From assembly GCF_933775445.1 (NCBI RefSeq), contig NC_065873.1, positions 23,188,001-23,252,000 on the forward strand: a stretch of DNA of 64,000 nucleotides. The letters run 5' to 3'. Of this stretch, positions 13,301-24,872 are shown in pieces (the stretch's first letter is position 1; every line of letters begins with the position of its first letter). Source of the stretch: Argentina anserina (Eukaryota > Streptophyta > Magnoliopsida > Rosales > Rosaceae). Under the pieces are notes generated by a model. The model did no database searches. It was not told the DNA's origin and saw only the letters and a program-made list of their open reading frames with translations. The translations under genes were made by a program, and so were the position numbers.

Positions 13301-14587
13301 CTCCTTTTCTTCGGTTGCTGATTAGGTAATGCAGCAGTTGTGTTTCTAGGAATAAAGAAGAAAACATCAAAACTTAAACAGAAATAATACTACGATATCA
13401 AAATTTTATGTACGACTAAATTGATTCCATTATCAGGAAAAAACTCAGTTCCAAAACAAAGAATTCAAACGTAAAACACTCATGTGTAATATAATAGATA
13501 ATAATATACAGAATTAGAAAAAAGACCAAAGAAAACCTACATTCGTTCTAGTTGACCCCTGTTAACAAAGAATCCGTCATGCTTAATAGCTGAATTATCA
13601 ACTTCGAAGTATTCATCCTGCATTACACATTCAAATCAACAACAGAAACTAATTAGCACAGTTGTCAAGCCTGAATATATACTGTTAAAGATCAATAGAT
13701 ACCTACCAACTCGGCATCATCAATAAAAGAGTCCTCAGTGTCATACTGATCGTCATCAGGAATATTTTGATCCTCGTCATCGCTACTGTCTTTACCCTGT
13801 CACATGAAAAAATAATACAACACCGAGTTACACAAAAGCCAAACAAACTAAGAACCAAATCATCAGCACAATCAACACTAGAATCAAAATACCATATAAA
13901 GACGCTCGATCTTCTCAATCACAGCACTAAAACGATTTGGCGCAGCTTCATCTTTCCCTTCCTCTCCCTCTCCCTCTCCCTCTCCGGAAGGTTGTACTTG
14001 TACCTAGAAAAAGTGATCCCCAGTTAACAACCAGACAAAACCATCAAGAACAAAACAGTTGACCTTATCAAACAATTGCCGTCCAAAGAGTAAAAATGCA
14101 GATTGTGTATATCTCTATAGCACCAAATCTGATCGACAGCCCTATCACCCTCGATGAACATCTCAATTTAACAGACCCGCAGTAAAATCAGAAGCTGCAT
14201 TACTTAAAAGTAACTCGCAGTAATTTCGAAAACAAGCCATTACTTTTTCGAGTAAATAAACAAGCTAGAAAGAGCAAGTCAATTAACAAGTTCACCGAAA
14301 GAAAAAAATCACAGTGAATAATGTACGGACGGCACGGAGCTTTTCCGAATTCGGAGTCTCACCGGAGCTATACGAGACTCGAGGCTAGGGTGAGCGTTGG
14401 CGGGAGGCTCGGGAGCGGGGACCGGAGGCAGGCCACTGTGTTTGTTAGTATCTTTGACGAGCTTCTTCCAGGAGACTATGGTGGTCTCGCCGGGGCGGAG
14501 GTCGACGGTGAACATTTGGCGGTCGCCGGATTTGAGTACGGAGGTGGAGGGGCGGGAGGATTCGGCGGCGGAGATGGGGTCGTCCAT
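7395..14587 (-). CDS. UBN: Ubinuclein (HIRA-complex histone chaperone subunit)
   Basis: Plant ubinuclein (UBN1/UBN2; Arabidopsis At1g21610/At1g77310), which binds H3.3-H4 and works with HIRA and CABIN1 in replication-independent nucleosome assembly. Exons: 14363-14587, 13893-14003, 13707-13796, 13541-13617, 12742-13345, 12417-12516, 12157-12266, 11970-12053, 9095-9220, 8475-8612, 8336-8383, 8043-8144, 7395-7856; 2277 bases, 758 residues, every junction frame-consistent. The N-terminal block (about 25-166) contains RQMFTVDLRPGETTIVSWKK and the acidic HPC2-related core ending DTEDSFIDDAELDEYFEVD. A basic patch (PKKRRRK) follows. The ubinuclein middle domain spans about residues 378-605, with GSMLEKAIRELERMVAE and RRLPREIKMKLAKVARLA. 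The C-terminus is Lys-rich. Intron 8 is swollen to about 2.75 kb by a copia insertion. It reads as intact and functional. Confidence 0.92.
9305..9629. repeat. Host duplication flanking copia element, copy A1
   Basis: 325 bases of ubinuclein sequence (the last 8 bases of exon 8, its 5' splice site and proximal intron 8), nearly identical to 11655-11977. The differences I see are two extra A residues in one poly-A run and one T/C change near the far end. This copy lies on the downstream (gene 3') side of the retrotransposon, so its exon-8 remnant is only the eight bases 9622-9629 and should not be used. Confidence 0.9.
9630..11647 (-). mobile_element. Internally deleted Ty1/copia LTR retrotransposon
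   Basis: The element is on the minus strand. 5' LTR 11154-11647 and 3' LTR 9630-10123, 494 bases each, starting TGTTGGGTTTCC and ending TCACTACA in element sense. A Met-tRNA primer site (TGGTATCAGAGCC) abuts the 5' LTR and a purine tract (GGAGGGGGAGAT) abuts the 3' LTR. The internal region is only about 1 kb. I noticed one base difference between the LTRs (near 10040 versus 11580), so insertion is recent. Integrase, reverse transcriptase and RNase H are missing; it is non-autonomous. It lies in the sense direction of ubinuclein intron 8. Instead of a 5-bp target duplication there is a ~325-bp host duplication. Confidence 0.92.
10205..11026 (-). pseudogene. Copia gag/protease remnant
   Basis: An open frame of 273 codons in the copia element. 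It contains a damaged zinc knuckle (the GHMKRMC half is present, the first two Cys are missing), the aspartic protease motif WFVDTGASCHVS, and part of the gag-pre-integrase region (VRHVPDLRVNILSASALD). It ends in low-complexity sequence without any integrase or polymerase. It cannot support transposition alone; it could be transcribed from the 5' LTR. Confidence 0.8.
11655..11977. repeat. Host duplication flanking copia element, copy A2
   Basis: The partner of 9305-9629. This copy is continuous with the intact exon 8 of ubinuclein (11970-12053) and provides the working 5' splice site at 11968-11969. Seven bases (ATCTTGT, 11648-11654) of uncertain origin separate it from the end of the 5' LTR. 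Confidence 0.88.
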
Positions 14588-15853
14588 ATTCTCTAGGGTA
14601 GAATTGGGATCGGAGATTGCAGGAATTAAGATGGGGGCATTAGGTGAAAAAAAGAAGCCCTAATTTTAATCTAGGAGAGGGAGAGAGAGAGAAATTAGGG
14701 GGAATTCGATTGGGCGGGATTAGAGACAGAGAGGAGGGGGGAAGTCTTTTTAACTGAAAAAATTGGCTTGGGGGGGTCTTGACTTGAAGACGAGGAAATT
14801 TTTTGAGACGTTCTTTCTTAGAAGAACAATTCCGAGGAGAGGATCGGCCGGGTTGTTGTGGCCCGAAGCCCGGACCCGATATGAGTTTGTTGTTCTAGGG
14901 TTAAAGATGTGTGTTGGCTAATAGCTTCCTTTGGAATTCAACGAAACCTTTGCTTCAAAGTGGATCGCGGGTGGGTTTGGATAATGCTTGCAAAAGAGGG
15001 CGAAATATGGCACCCTAGTTGCACGTATTGTGTTGGTATATCGTCGTTTGTTTTGAAGTGCCGTCGGTTTTCAACAGTGTATTATATCGACAACGTTAAT
15101 ATTTAGTATTGTTCTATGGAATACACATCTATAATTAAAGAATACTACCTTCTAACTTCAAACCCTATATAACTATCTGTAAAGATTGATCCGTACTGAC
15201 CATATAAAACACATATGAATTAGTAATGCTCAAACTCATAAAATTAAAAAAAAATCGCTCAAAATTTTGTATTAGTTGGTGGCTATTTTTCATCCAAAAT
15301 CAACTAGACAGTGTGGTTTTCAAATTCAATCATCTAAGATCAATAAGGTAAAAATTTGCTTTAAAGTCAGTCAACTCATATAAATCTCTACTACTATAAA
15401 ATGAGCACTTAAAAATTTCACCAAATTATGTACTTCCAACTTTATCCCTCTATATTCTATATCTACTACTATAAAATGAGCACCAAATTTTTTTATCAAA
15501 TTATAAATTGTAAATTTGCAATCTATACATTTATCATCACATAGAAACAGAAAGAGTGAAAGACAATATTGTTAAAGTACAAATGTTACACCAATGTGTT
15601 TTACTAAAATTATATTTCATAGAAAATAAAATTACATAATAAAATTATTTTTTAAAAACATATTTTAAATAAAATTATATAAATCTGTGCGACAGGACTA
15701 TTTAATATAATCTCTACGCTTAAATTTTGTTTTTTTTATTTGCAATTTAATATTGTCTCTACTCTCTACGGTTATAATGGATAGCGCGCGCTGACAAGTC
15801 TTGAGCTCACTCCTCACTTGCTCAATCCAAAACCCCCCAAAGCCGGAAAAGCC
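14588..15853. promoter_or_regulatory. Divergent promoter region, ubinuclein / PTAC6
   Basis: 1266 bases between two start codons pointing apart. GA/CT-rich tracts near 14670-14740 probably belong to the ubinuclein leader. The central part is AT-rich. A 20-base-plus direct repeat containing CTACTACTATAAAATGAGCA occurs twice (about 15389 and 15462); such starts resemble 5' ends of some plant Helitrons but no 3' hairpin end was found. No gene is seen. Confidence 0.5.
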
Positions 15854-18105
15854 ATGAGAGCCACCGCTCTCTTCCTCTCTCCGCCGCCGCTCTTCACCTC
15901 CCACAAGCCTCTATTCACTCCCACCACCCCTCTCCTCCTCCACTCCTCCCACCCCCTCCCTTTCCTTTCCCTCAAACCCAAGCCCGCCCTCAACCGCCGC
16001 TCCTTCATAGCCCGCGCCGACGACGCCGACGCCGACGGAGGCGGCCCCGACGACTACGACATGGACGACGACGAGCTCGAGGAGGTCGACAACAAGAAGG
16101 ACTTCGACATCGAGTACGACCCCCTCGCCGCCGCCGTCGCCGCTGCCAACGGCGAGGTCGAGATCGCCATGGTGCAGAGCAAGAGCTTCGTCTACACGCA
16201 GGGCTGGGACTCGGAGATGGTGGTGGATTATCGGATTAACGAGGACGAGTTTCACAAGATTAGCTTGCTGGATTGTGATTTCTTTATAAGGAAACCGCCG
16301 GACCCCGACAACGACGTCTTCGATTTCAGGGAGGTCAGCAATTATGCAAGTTCAGTTTTGAATTCCCGGAACGAATTGCTTAAATTTCGAAGATTCATGG
16401 TTGGATAGTTGTTTCTTTAATCTGAATGTAGATGTATGTTACTCCTCCGGATACAGATGTTTATGCCATTCCTAGGGTTTTAGCTCCAATGCCTGACAAG
16501 GTACTACTCTGAAGCTTGTAGTTTATATCAAGTTACTAAGATTTAGGGGCGATGTAGTATGGTTGGTTAGTGAAGCTTAATGTAGTTACTCTTTGTTTTG
16601 CTGCAAATGTCAGTACATTCGATGTGCCAAGAGTGAATATGCCAGCTACAATGTGACGGAACCGCCGATTGATGCTCCTAGAGACCCGTTGTACAAGACC
16701 GAGAGGGACATTCTAAAGGTATGAGAGAAGTGTGTCTTTTGTATCGTCTTTGATAGCTGTACAATTGGGAAGGATTGGTACAACTGCGTTTTAAGTTACG
16801 GTGTTGTCAAGATTAATAATTTTTTGAGTATCCAAGTGGATTGGTGTTCTTACTTCTCTGCTTTCTTTGTAAATGGGCGACTTTTTATCAGCAATTGCAT
16901 CACTCAGTAAGCTGAATATATGTTTCAGGTTTATTTGACAAAGCACTACAGGAACCGGCGCTTGGGAGACCCTGATTTTGTACTGGATTTTGAAGAGATT
17001 TATGTAATTGATTCCAAGACAAAGTCTATCAGCAGAGCAAAAGTTCTGGTGAGAGTTCTACTTGTTATGTTTGCTTTTGAGTTTTGAAATTGAAATTGGC
17101 TGGTTATATTTAGGGAGCCTTATCAACTTAAATGAAACATAGTTTTTGTGCTTGTGAGTTTGTTAAAAGAAAAGAAAAGAAAAGAAAAAAACATAACAGC
17201 TTTGCCTAGAATGTATGTGTGAGTTTAAGAGTTGGCCTATTGTTGGAGTTTTTGGTTGAGATCTGTACAAGTTGGAATATTGTGAGTACATAGAAATTTT
17301 AGGTCCATAGTCATCACTTATCACCCTGTCTCTCCAGATTGACTACACCACTTGGAGTTTAGAGCACTATCAAAAAAATTATTATGTAACACTGTATTGT
17401 ATGATTCAGTCGGAATATCATCTTAGAATCTGATAAGGTGAATGGTGATGCGTGCACTGCATATGTGGTTCATTATGTCATTCTATTATCCTTATTCCCT
17501 TATGGAATTACTTCATGTAACTATGGATTAAATCTTAATAGTTGCCAACTTGCAATGTGACTGCTCTTCCCTGTATTTTGACCTGCTTAAATTTCATTAG
17601 ATGAGCCAACTCAGAGACTGTGGAACCAGTTTAGGTTAGCTTCCACGTCAGCAGTGCAGGAGGATACTTTTTACTTTATTAGCGCTTGGGTCATAGGATA
17701 GAATTGCAGTGAATACTTTTAGAAGTGTCACACTGATAGTTAAAGATATATGTCTACTCGGAAGTTAGCTTTCTTAAGCTTGATGAATTGTTGTTATGGG
17801 CTTATGGCTTCTATAGGTCACTGTTCCAGGAGGAAGAACTAGAGATAGAAAACATGATCTGCTTGTAATACGTGACAATGGCAACTCCTTCAGAATAGTT
17901 CATGGGGTAACCCACTCTTATTCAACTCTATCTCTTTAATTAAACTTGATGTATGGATGACCTAACATGCTCTCTTGTATCATTTCAGAGTGAAAAAGAT
18001 GATCCCACCACAGTGATAGAGAGGGAAGAGTGGAATAAGACCAGAAAGGACATGGAGAGACATCTTAGCAAGCTACGAGATTTCCCGGTTTCAAATTGGT
18101 TCTAG
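15854..18105 (+). CDS. PTAC6: Plastid transcriptionally active chromosome protein 6 (PAP8)
   Basis: Orthologue of Arabidopsis At1g21600 (PTAC6/PAP8), an essential accessory subunit of the plastid-encoded RNA polymerase complex needed for chloroplast development. Exons 15854-16333, 16432-16500, 16614-16718, 16929-17048, 17817-17906, 17989-18105; 981 bases, 326 residues, close to the family length. Seen: a Ser/Pro/Leu-rich, acid-poor N-terminus typical of a chloroplast transit peptide (about residues 1-45), an Asp/Glu-rich stretch (about 55-90), then the conserved part with KSFVYTQGWDSEMVVDYRIN, CDFFIRKPPDPDNDV, DPLYKTERDILK and a C-terminus ending FPVSNWF. ATG at 15854 was chosen because it opens the transit peptide and no upstream in-frame ATG exists. 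The first exon is strongly GC-rich. It is transcribed divergently from ubinuclein, the same pairing as At1g21600/At1g21610. Confidence 0.93.
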
Positions 18106-18382
18106 TTAACCGACCAAATTTAAAGTTTAGAACATGGAGATTACAGAATCTACAAGTCTAGTGATGTTGAGGTTAGTTAAACTCGGTACCAGAATGTCCT
18201 TGTGCTTGATATCTTGGAAGCACTTGATGTGCTCACAATTTTGTAAAGTATGTGTAAAAGTATTGAGCTGGTTCTGAATATCCAAGTTGTAAGCCAACTT
18301 GTCCTGAATTTTCCAATTGTGTTAAAACATAGAAAATCTTTTTTTAAAAAATAAAAAATAAAAGACATGAATCAATTGGATT
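18106..18382. other. Convergent 3' spacer
   Basis: 277 bases between the PTAC6 stop and the end of the crooked-neck-like frame on the other strand. It holds 3' ends only; an A-rich run near 18340-18362 is the only notable composition. Confidence 0.4.
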
Positions 18383-19462
18383 TCAGCTTCTACAGTTAGG
18401 ATAAACATATTCAAAGAAAGGTTGTTTAACCTTTTCATCTTCATCAACGTTGAGGGTTTTCTTCCTCTTCAACTCCTTGGGCACCTTAGAATGGACTAGG
18501 CTAACATCACCCAGCTCCCCAAAGCCAGCTTCCATATTGAACCAGCTCTCTCGCACCACCTTCAGCACCTTCTGATTTCCGCTAAAACGATTGGCAGCTC
18601 TACTGAAAACCCTTCTAGCATTCTCAATGGAATGGTTCTCGTGTGCCTCATATTTTGCATATCTGATCCACACCATCGGGTGCTGCCAATTCCGCTTCAG
18701 TTAGAGGCTAAGTTGACGAGTCCTCTCAACCTCCCCTTCCGATATTTCATTCTCAATATATTTCATCCACAACCGTACATGACTTTCGAGAAGGAACTCC
18801 CTCTGCAACTTCTGCTGGTACGCGATGCCTTGTTTGAAAAGGGCCCTAACTCGTTCTGTCTCCCCCAATGCTCTCTCAAACTCTGCAAACTTGACCCAGC
18901 AGTCCCAATTCTCCGGCCTCCAAGTCAAATACTTCTCGAACAGCTTCCGGCACATATTCACATTCCCAAGCTTCATCTCCATCTCAATGCAGCCCTTAAA
19001 CATCTTGGGTTTGGCTGCAACTCTTAACCCCCTGCCAAGAATCCTCCTCGCACCCTTGAGACTCCCCTGCCGTAACTCCAACCCCGCAGCAAGAAGCCAT
19101 ACTTCTGCAAAAGAGAACTTGCCGTGAGGAATCACAGCGAGGCACTGCTTAAACACGTCCCTCGCCTCCGCCACCTCTCCATGTCTCTCCTCATAACTTG
19201 CGTAATATGTCCACAAATCAACGTAGGGCCGCCAACCCCGCTTCCCGCTGCGGTAACTATCTGGCACCGGAGGGACGTTAGCTACAGCTCGCCGGCAGAG
19301 CTCTCTGATTCGGCCCTTGTTCGCAGCGGCGGACTCTTCTAGTGCTACGTAAGCGGGCCAGTTGTCGAAATTCAGAGGATTGTTGCGGACCTCAGCCTCA
19401 TAGTGAACCCTCATCAAATCCCTATTCCGCCTCTCAGCAGCCACAACCTCGTTATACACCAT
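18383..19462 (-). pseudogene. Crooked-neck-like (CLF/CRNKL1) fragment with in-frame stop
   Basis: HAT-repeat protein related to crooked neck/Clf1, a spliceosome NineTeen-complex-associated scaffold. The frame from 19462 gives 253 residues with several HAT repeats (EAEVRNNPLNFDNWPAYVALEE, WTYYASYEERHGEVAEARDV, CRKLFEKYLTWRPENWDCWV). A TAA at 18701-18703 then interrupts it, but the same frame continues without indels through MVWIRYAKYEAHE to a natural stop at 18383. Full crooked-neck proteins are about 700 residues; this starts near the middle of the family (about residue 300), lacks the N-terminal half, and has no introns. It is likely a truncated retro-copy or decayed paralogue. A 253-residue product from the upper part remains possible. 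Confidence 0.75.
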
Positions 19463-20687
19463 TGGTCAAGTCTTGTGTTCTCGATTTAATGGCAACGAAC
19501 AAGTTCGATCAAAGCTAGGAATTAATTTATAGCCAACTTCAACGCCGATTAGGGTTAACAAACCTACTTAAACTAAAAAAAGATATTAGCCAACTAGCTA
19601 GAACAGATTAGTATCCAACACCGACTTGGATTTGGACAAAGAAAGTTGTTTATCAGACATGGATGGAAATTGTTGAAGTTCAGTTTCTAAACCACGAAAT
19701 GCAACATGTATGAACATTAATGTTGTCAACACTCATTCTCATTGCATGCACTTGTTGAACCGCTGTTCTTATCAGCGTTGATGCACGTATATATTGTTGT
19801 ACAGGGATAGTCACTATGAAGCCGCAATAAAAATCTAAAAAGAACGCAATCCTTATAGGGATCTTCATATTTTGGGGTGCCATATTGTCAAAATCAAATC
19901 ACATTGGCAAAAGTGTCCCCAGAAATCCAGAATTAAGTACCAAAATTAATCTGTTAGGTCTTCGTACTATTTACTCAAGCTAAAAATCTGTACGTATTTT
20001 TACACATTTCAATTCACATGTTTCATTTCATATACAGTCACCTATAGCTAGCTTAGTTCTCCATGTGACAGATGACCTTAATGACTCTTTGACTCTTGTA
20101 GGTAAGCATCAGATTCTTTTCTTTATATTCAGATCACACAAAACTTCCTTCGTCTACTTCTTTGTCTCCTTTCCCTTACACCAAAAAAAAAACCATCATT
20201 AACAACACGAGTTGATATTGATTTGATGGTAGAGATCTAAGATTTGATTATGGTCCATATTTAGAACAATCAATATGCAACCCTAGCCACTGATTAAGCC
20301 TATATTAAGGAAACCCTAGAAACATTGTAGTTAATCGGTCCCACTGAGACAAAGAGAAAAGCAGACCAAAGGATAATAACTAGCTTCAACAAATAAGAAG
20401 AGAAGAAAAAAAAAATTAAACAAAGGCAGTTGGCTTGGGGTTGTCAATAAACCATAAACAAGCCCTTCACTTCCGTGCACTTCGAAAGTGGTTTTACCCA
20501 GAACCCAGAATAGAAGATGGTAAAAAAATATTGATTTTGAACCTTCTGCTTTTATGACATCTCTCCTCTCAAGACTCTTCTTCATTTTAAAACTAAAGCA
20601 AGAAAGAGGAAAGAGAGAGAGAGGGGAGATAGAGGGAGAGAGAGATAGTGTTCATACGGTAGAAAAGACATATATTCTGCACTAAAG
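19463..20687 (+). promoter_or_regulatory. PI-A promoter and leader
   Basis: 1225 bases upstream of the first PI gene. The proximal part (about 20325-20560) matches the region upstream of PI-B (about 35110-35310): shared blocks include GAACCCAGAATAGAA and the stretch around the TTGGCTTGG repeat. Duplication therefore carried promoter sequence with it. A CArG-like site, CCATATTTAG, occurs near 20249; it is imperfect. The leader just before ATG is GA-rich (AGAGAGAGAGGGGAGA). Confidence 0.5.
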
Positions 20688-23178
20688 ATGGGGAGGGGTA
20701 AGATTGAGATCAAGAGGATTGAGAATTCAAGCAACAGGCAGGTGACCTATTCTAAGAGAAAGAATGGGATCATCAAGAAGGCTAAGGAAATCACAGTTCT
20801 TTGTGATGCTAAAGTTTCTCTTATTATCATTTCTAGTTCTGGGAAAATGTCTGAGTATTGCAGCGGCTCTCAAGAAACGTATGGAGCTATATGTATATAT
20901 ATAGCTGCATGTTTATAATTCTTGCTAAATATTTTTTTTTTTGGGGTTTTGAGTTTTATTTACGGATCTCCTTCAAAAAATTATTGATTTTTTTTTCTTG
21001 ATGTGATGAAAGGATGATGGAAATTGTAGATAGATACCATTCACAAAATCAGCAGAGGTTGTGGGATGAGAAGCATGAGGTTTCATTCACTCACTCTCTC
21101 TCTCTCTCTCTCTTTATATATTAAAAATTCTGTTATTATATTACCTTATATTTTGCTAAAAGCATGATAAGAAACATGAAATGAGATTTGATGAAACAGA
21201 TCTACAAATAGGATGAAGTAGTACTGCTGGTTTACCTGGTTATGCGTCTTTCTTGCTAAGCTCTCTGATAGTTTATTTGATTATTAAATTCTGTTAATAT
21301 ATTGACTGAAGGATTTAAAATATAACATCTTCGAACAGATCTGGTGATAAAATGAGATACCATTCCCTTCCTTTTCTTTGCAAAAAATTGGAATAACTGA
21401 TCATGTCTCTATGTTAGGTTATAACTGATAGGTAGCTAGTTTATGATTAACAAGCATTTTTCCCTGAGAACTATAAATCTCTCTCATCTCTTTCAGTCTT
21501 TCTATGTACTTCGTACGTTCCTCCACTGATTCACTCTTATCTGCTAACAGATCTGCTAGTCCCGGGTTCATCTGCTGCTCTGCATTATCTTTAATATTAA
21601 AAACCCTTAGTAATGTCGACTTTGAAAAAAAAAACCTTAATAATGTCTGCCAATTAAAATTTATATATTTATTTTGGTTAAACTATTGTGAGATTTTGAA
21701 ACAATGTATGATAAATGGTGCAGAACATCTCCAATGAAATTGATAGATACAAGAAAGAAAATGACGGCATGCAAGTCTACAAGAGGTAGATCAAAATTTA
21801 TGTCTCTCTTTTTAGTGGATAACATTAGTTCTGCATTGTTACATAAGCTAGCATACATATGAATTGATATATTTTCGTGTAGGCATCTGAATGGGGAGGA
21901 CATAAATTCTTTGAACCACAGCGAGCTGGGGGACTTGGAGGACTCACTCGAGAATGGCCTCACTAGTATCAGAAACAAAAAGGCAAGCGGTCGATGCTCG
22001 ATCTCATTGATTAATTAATATTGGTTGTGTTCAGAGATTATTTCAATCTTCCTAGTTAAGTTAATCATGTTTTCTGTTTGTTTGTCGCAGATAGAGGTAT
22101 TGCAGAGGCAGAGAGACAGTGTACGTATCAAAGTAACTGGAGACCTAATTAAATTGGCTGATTATATTTACTTTATTTTTTTAATGTTCCAAGTTGAATA
22201 CATATGCTATCATGTATAGACAATTTACTTCAATGGTTATTAACGTAACTATATTTTTGGATGGAACACGTACTACGTGCGGCTCAGACCAAAGCTGCGG
22301 AGGACGAGAATGAGCGCCTCAATTATGAGCTGGTAAGTTCACTGTTCATACAAATTAAGAAGTGTATCAGTGTATGCATAGTCTCATTATATACAGAGGT
22401 TCTACTGAGTCTTCAACTTCTATTATTGAAACCTGATTCCTTTAGTTTCAAATATAAAATGTAGTGCGTTTAGATACCAGCCGTACGTTAACATTGCAGA
22501 AATAAATTAAGGGAAATTGAATCAACAAAATTACTTGGAAAGAGTTTTTGAACTATACATGTAAAAGAATACCAAGCTAGTATTGAAGGTGACGAAGTAC
22601 GTGAAGTCGTGAACCATGAGGAATATTCAATTGATCGAAGATGTTATATTATATAATGAAAATATTCGTTGCATATATAGTTTGTACGTATTAATTTAAG
22701 AACTTCTTGATGTGTATATATATGAATATAGACGGTATTATAATGTTAACTGAAGCTTATAATGTATATATAAGATGCTGCATGCATGGATTCTTCATTC
22801 AAAAAAAAAGATCAAGTTTTTGCAATGGTTGCATGCATGCATCTTTTGGGATGGACAGTCTCTACTCTGTGGGTATGTTTAGTTGGTGATGTTTAACCAT
22901 TTGGTTAACTAAACTTCATCAACTCAAAGAAAAATGAATTAGGAAGCCTGATTTCGTACATATTTTCTAGTTAATCAATTTTACATTTTTACATGCATGT
23001 TATTGTAAGGTCAAAGTTATAATCAAATCTGTCTTGATGGATTTTGCAGCACAAACAGACGATAAAGCCTGAAGAGAACTTGAGGGACATAGAGTTGCAC
23101 CAAAGGATGTCCCAGATGTCTTTCTTTCGAGTCCAGCCAATTCAGCCTAATCTCCATGAAGACCATGAAAGAGAATGA
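20688..23178 (+). CDS. PI: PISTILLATA/GLOBOSA-like MADS-box gene, copy A
   Basis: Class B floral homeotic MIKC-type MADS transcription factor; the family acts as an obligate heterodimer with AP3/DEF to specify petals and stamens. Exons 20688-20878, 21013-21079, 21724-21785, 21883-21982, 22091-22120, 22288-22332, 23050-23178; 624 bases, 207 residues. Exon sizes 67, 62, 100, 30 and 45 match MIKC genes, and the 30-base exon 5 is the GLO/PI-specific size. MADS domain (1-60) starts [20 protein letters not shown]; the C-terminal PI motif [13 protein letters not shown] is present. Odd points: exon 4 ends at a GC donor (21983-21984), and the K domain diverges from the consensus that copy B keeps (QVYKR for [19 protein letters not shown] for [14 protein letters not shown]). 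The frame is intact. It may be less constrained than copy B. Confidence 0.9.
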
Positions 23179-23571
23179 AGAACAACGTACAAAGGCCTGT
23201 ATGTAATGCTAGAAATGCCGTAATGGTGCCCTAGCTCCTATCTTATTTTCGATCAAGAACTATTGCTTTGGTATCGATCAGTACTTTCAGTTAAATCTCA
23301 GGGTTTGTATGTGATATTATCGAGTGCATAATTTTTAACTTAATCTTCTCGTGACTAAGTAATGATAATCGAGGAACTTGTAATAATACGGTGGTGTGTT
23401 TGAACTACAATTGCCATACTATCACTCGATAGCTTGTCCTGTACTTGTGCTAGCTACCGAACTGCACCTTATTGAATCGTACGCATGGCTATATGTGTGT
23501 TAATGAGTTGCTCATACTTCCTATCATTTGTTTTTAGAATTATGTATCGATAGAACTACAGATGATCGATC
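23179..23571 (+). other. PI-A 3' flank
   Basis: About 390 bases with the PI-A 3' UTR and downstream DNA. AT-rich, no coding signal. It ends at a CACTA-type MITE. Confidence 0.4.
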
Positions 23572-23574
23572 CTA

Positions 23575-23746
23575 CACTACAAAAAAAATAGAAAAAGGCA
23601 CATTTAAACGTGGCTTGAAATGTGCCTAATATAATTAGCAAGCCACATTTAGGGGGATTTGTGAAATTTTTGGGGGTTGGCCACATGGGTATTAGGCACA
23701 TTGAAGCCACATTTAAATGTGCCTTTTTCTAAGTTTTTTTGTAGTG
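23575..23746. mobile_element. CACTA-type MITE, 172 bp
   Basis: Terminal inverted repeat beginning CACTACAAAAAAA on the left and ending TTTTTTTGTAGTG on the right, with a longer shared subterminal block (AGAAAAAGGCACATTTAAA and its complement). It is flanked by a 3-bp duplication CTA (23572-23574 and 23747-23749). TIR sequence and 3-bp TSD fit CACTA/CMC elements. It has no coding capacity. Confidence 0.85.
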
Positions 23747-24557
23747 CTAGGTGCTGCTGAAAGCTCAACTACCGGAATGCAAATATCATGGTTTTGCAAG
23801 AAGTCCTCAATTATTATGTAGGAGTTGAAATACTTCAAATAAGTTTCGAAATAATAAGTCCTAAATTATATATGCTAATCAATTATAATGATCACCGTAA
23901 CAACCCCAAAATTTCGAGCCTAAAAACTCAAAATTTCACAGTCGTTAGAACACCAAAAACAATCTCAATGAAATCGAAATCATTTAACGTGCACAGCGGA
24001 TCATCACTGAATTCTCAATACAACTCAGAAAAACCAATTATTACAACCCAAATTTATAATTCAACATTAATAAGATGGAAATGTAATATCCTCACAATCT
24101 CTCACAAAACTCACAAATAAAACCACACCAATTCTCACACACAAATCCACGCTAGAAACCTCACCACAAGCAGGATATGTAATAACCCTAAATTTTAAAC
24201 AATGTTAGTTTGATTTGGAATTCTATAAAATTTTGAATTTTATTAGAATGAACGTATTTGGTTGCGACGTTAGTAAACGAGAAACGGAAACGTTCTCGGA
24301 ACGTTTAAATTGAAAAACGTTACATTTCCGTAACGTTTATATCGACTTTTATTCCGTCGATCGGTTGCGAAAACTTCCTTCACGAAAGTTGTAGAGCTCG
24401 TCGATACGAGTGCGTGGACATGTGACACGTTCGAATCGGACGTCGGACGTAAAAGTTATTAACGTCGGAAGTTAGTTTCCGATTTGGAAACGAGTATAAA
24501 TAGAATGTTTTGTGATTAGGGTTTCCACTTTTGGAAACCCTCACTCTCTACGCCTCC

Positions 24558-24593
<36 letters not shown>

Positions 24594-24872
24594 TCTCTCT
24601 CTCCCGACCCTTCCTCCTTCCTCTCGGCTTGCATCCGATCTTCCTCCTCCGAGGGAGATGCTCCTCACCGCCGACCTCAGCAGCCTCACGACCACGACAC
24701 AAACATCCTCCGAGCAAGGCACGGTCTCCAGCAACGCCGTGAAGCTCGGCGCGATCCACAGGGACCGAACGCAGTCGGTCCGATCGAGCCATCACCTCCA
24801 GCGACGCACGAGCACGGAGGAGGGCTTCCCTACGCCGATCCTAGCCATGGTGCTCTCTGCCTTCGACTTGGA

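Noticed and set aside
15380..15710. Possible Helitron in the ubinuclein/PTAC6 spacer
   Set aside because: A repeated CTACTACTATAAAATG word resembles Helitron 5' ends, but I found no hairpin plus CTRR 3' end or A/T insertion junction.
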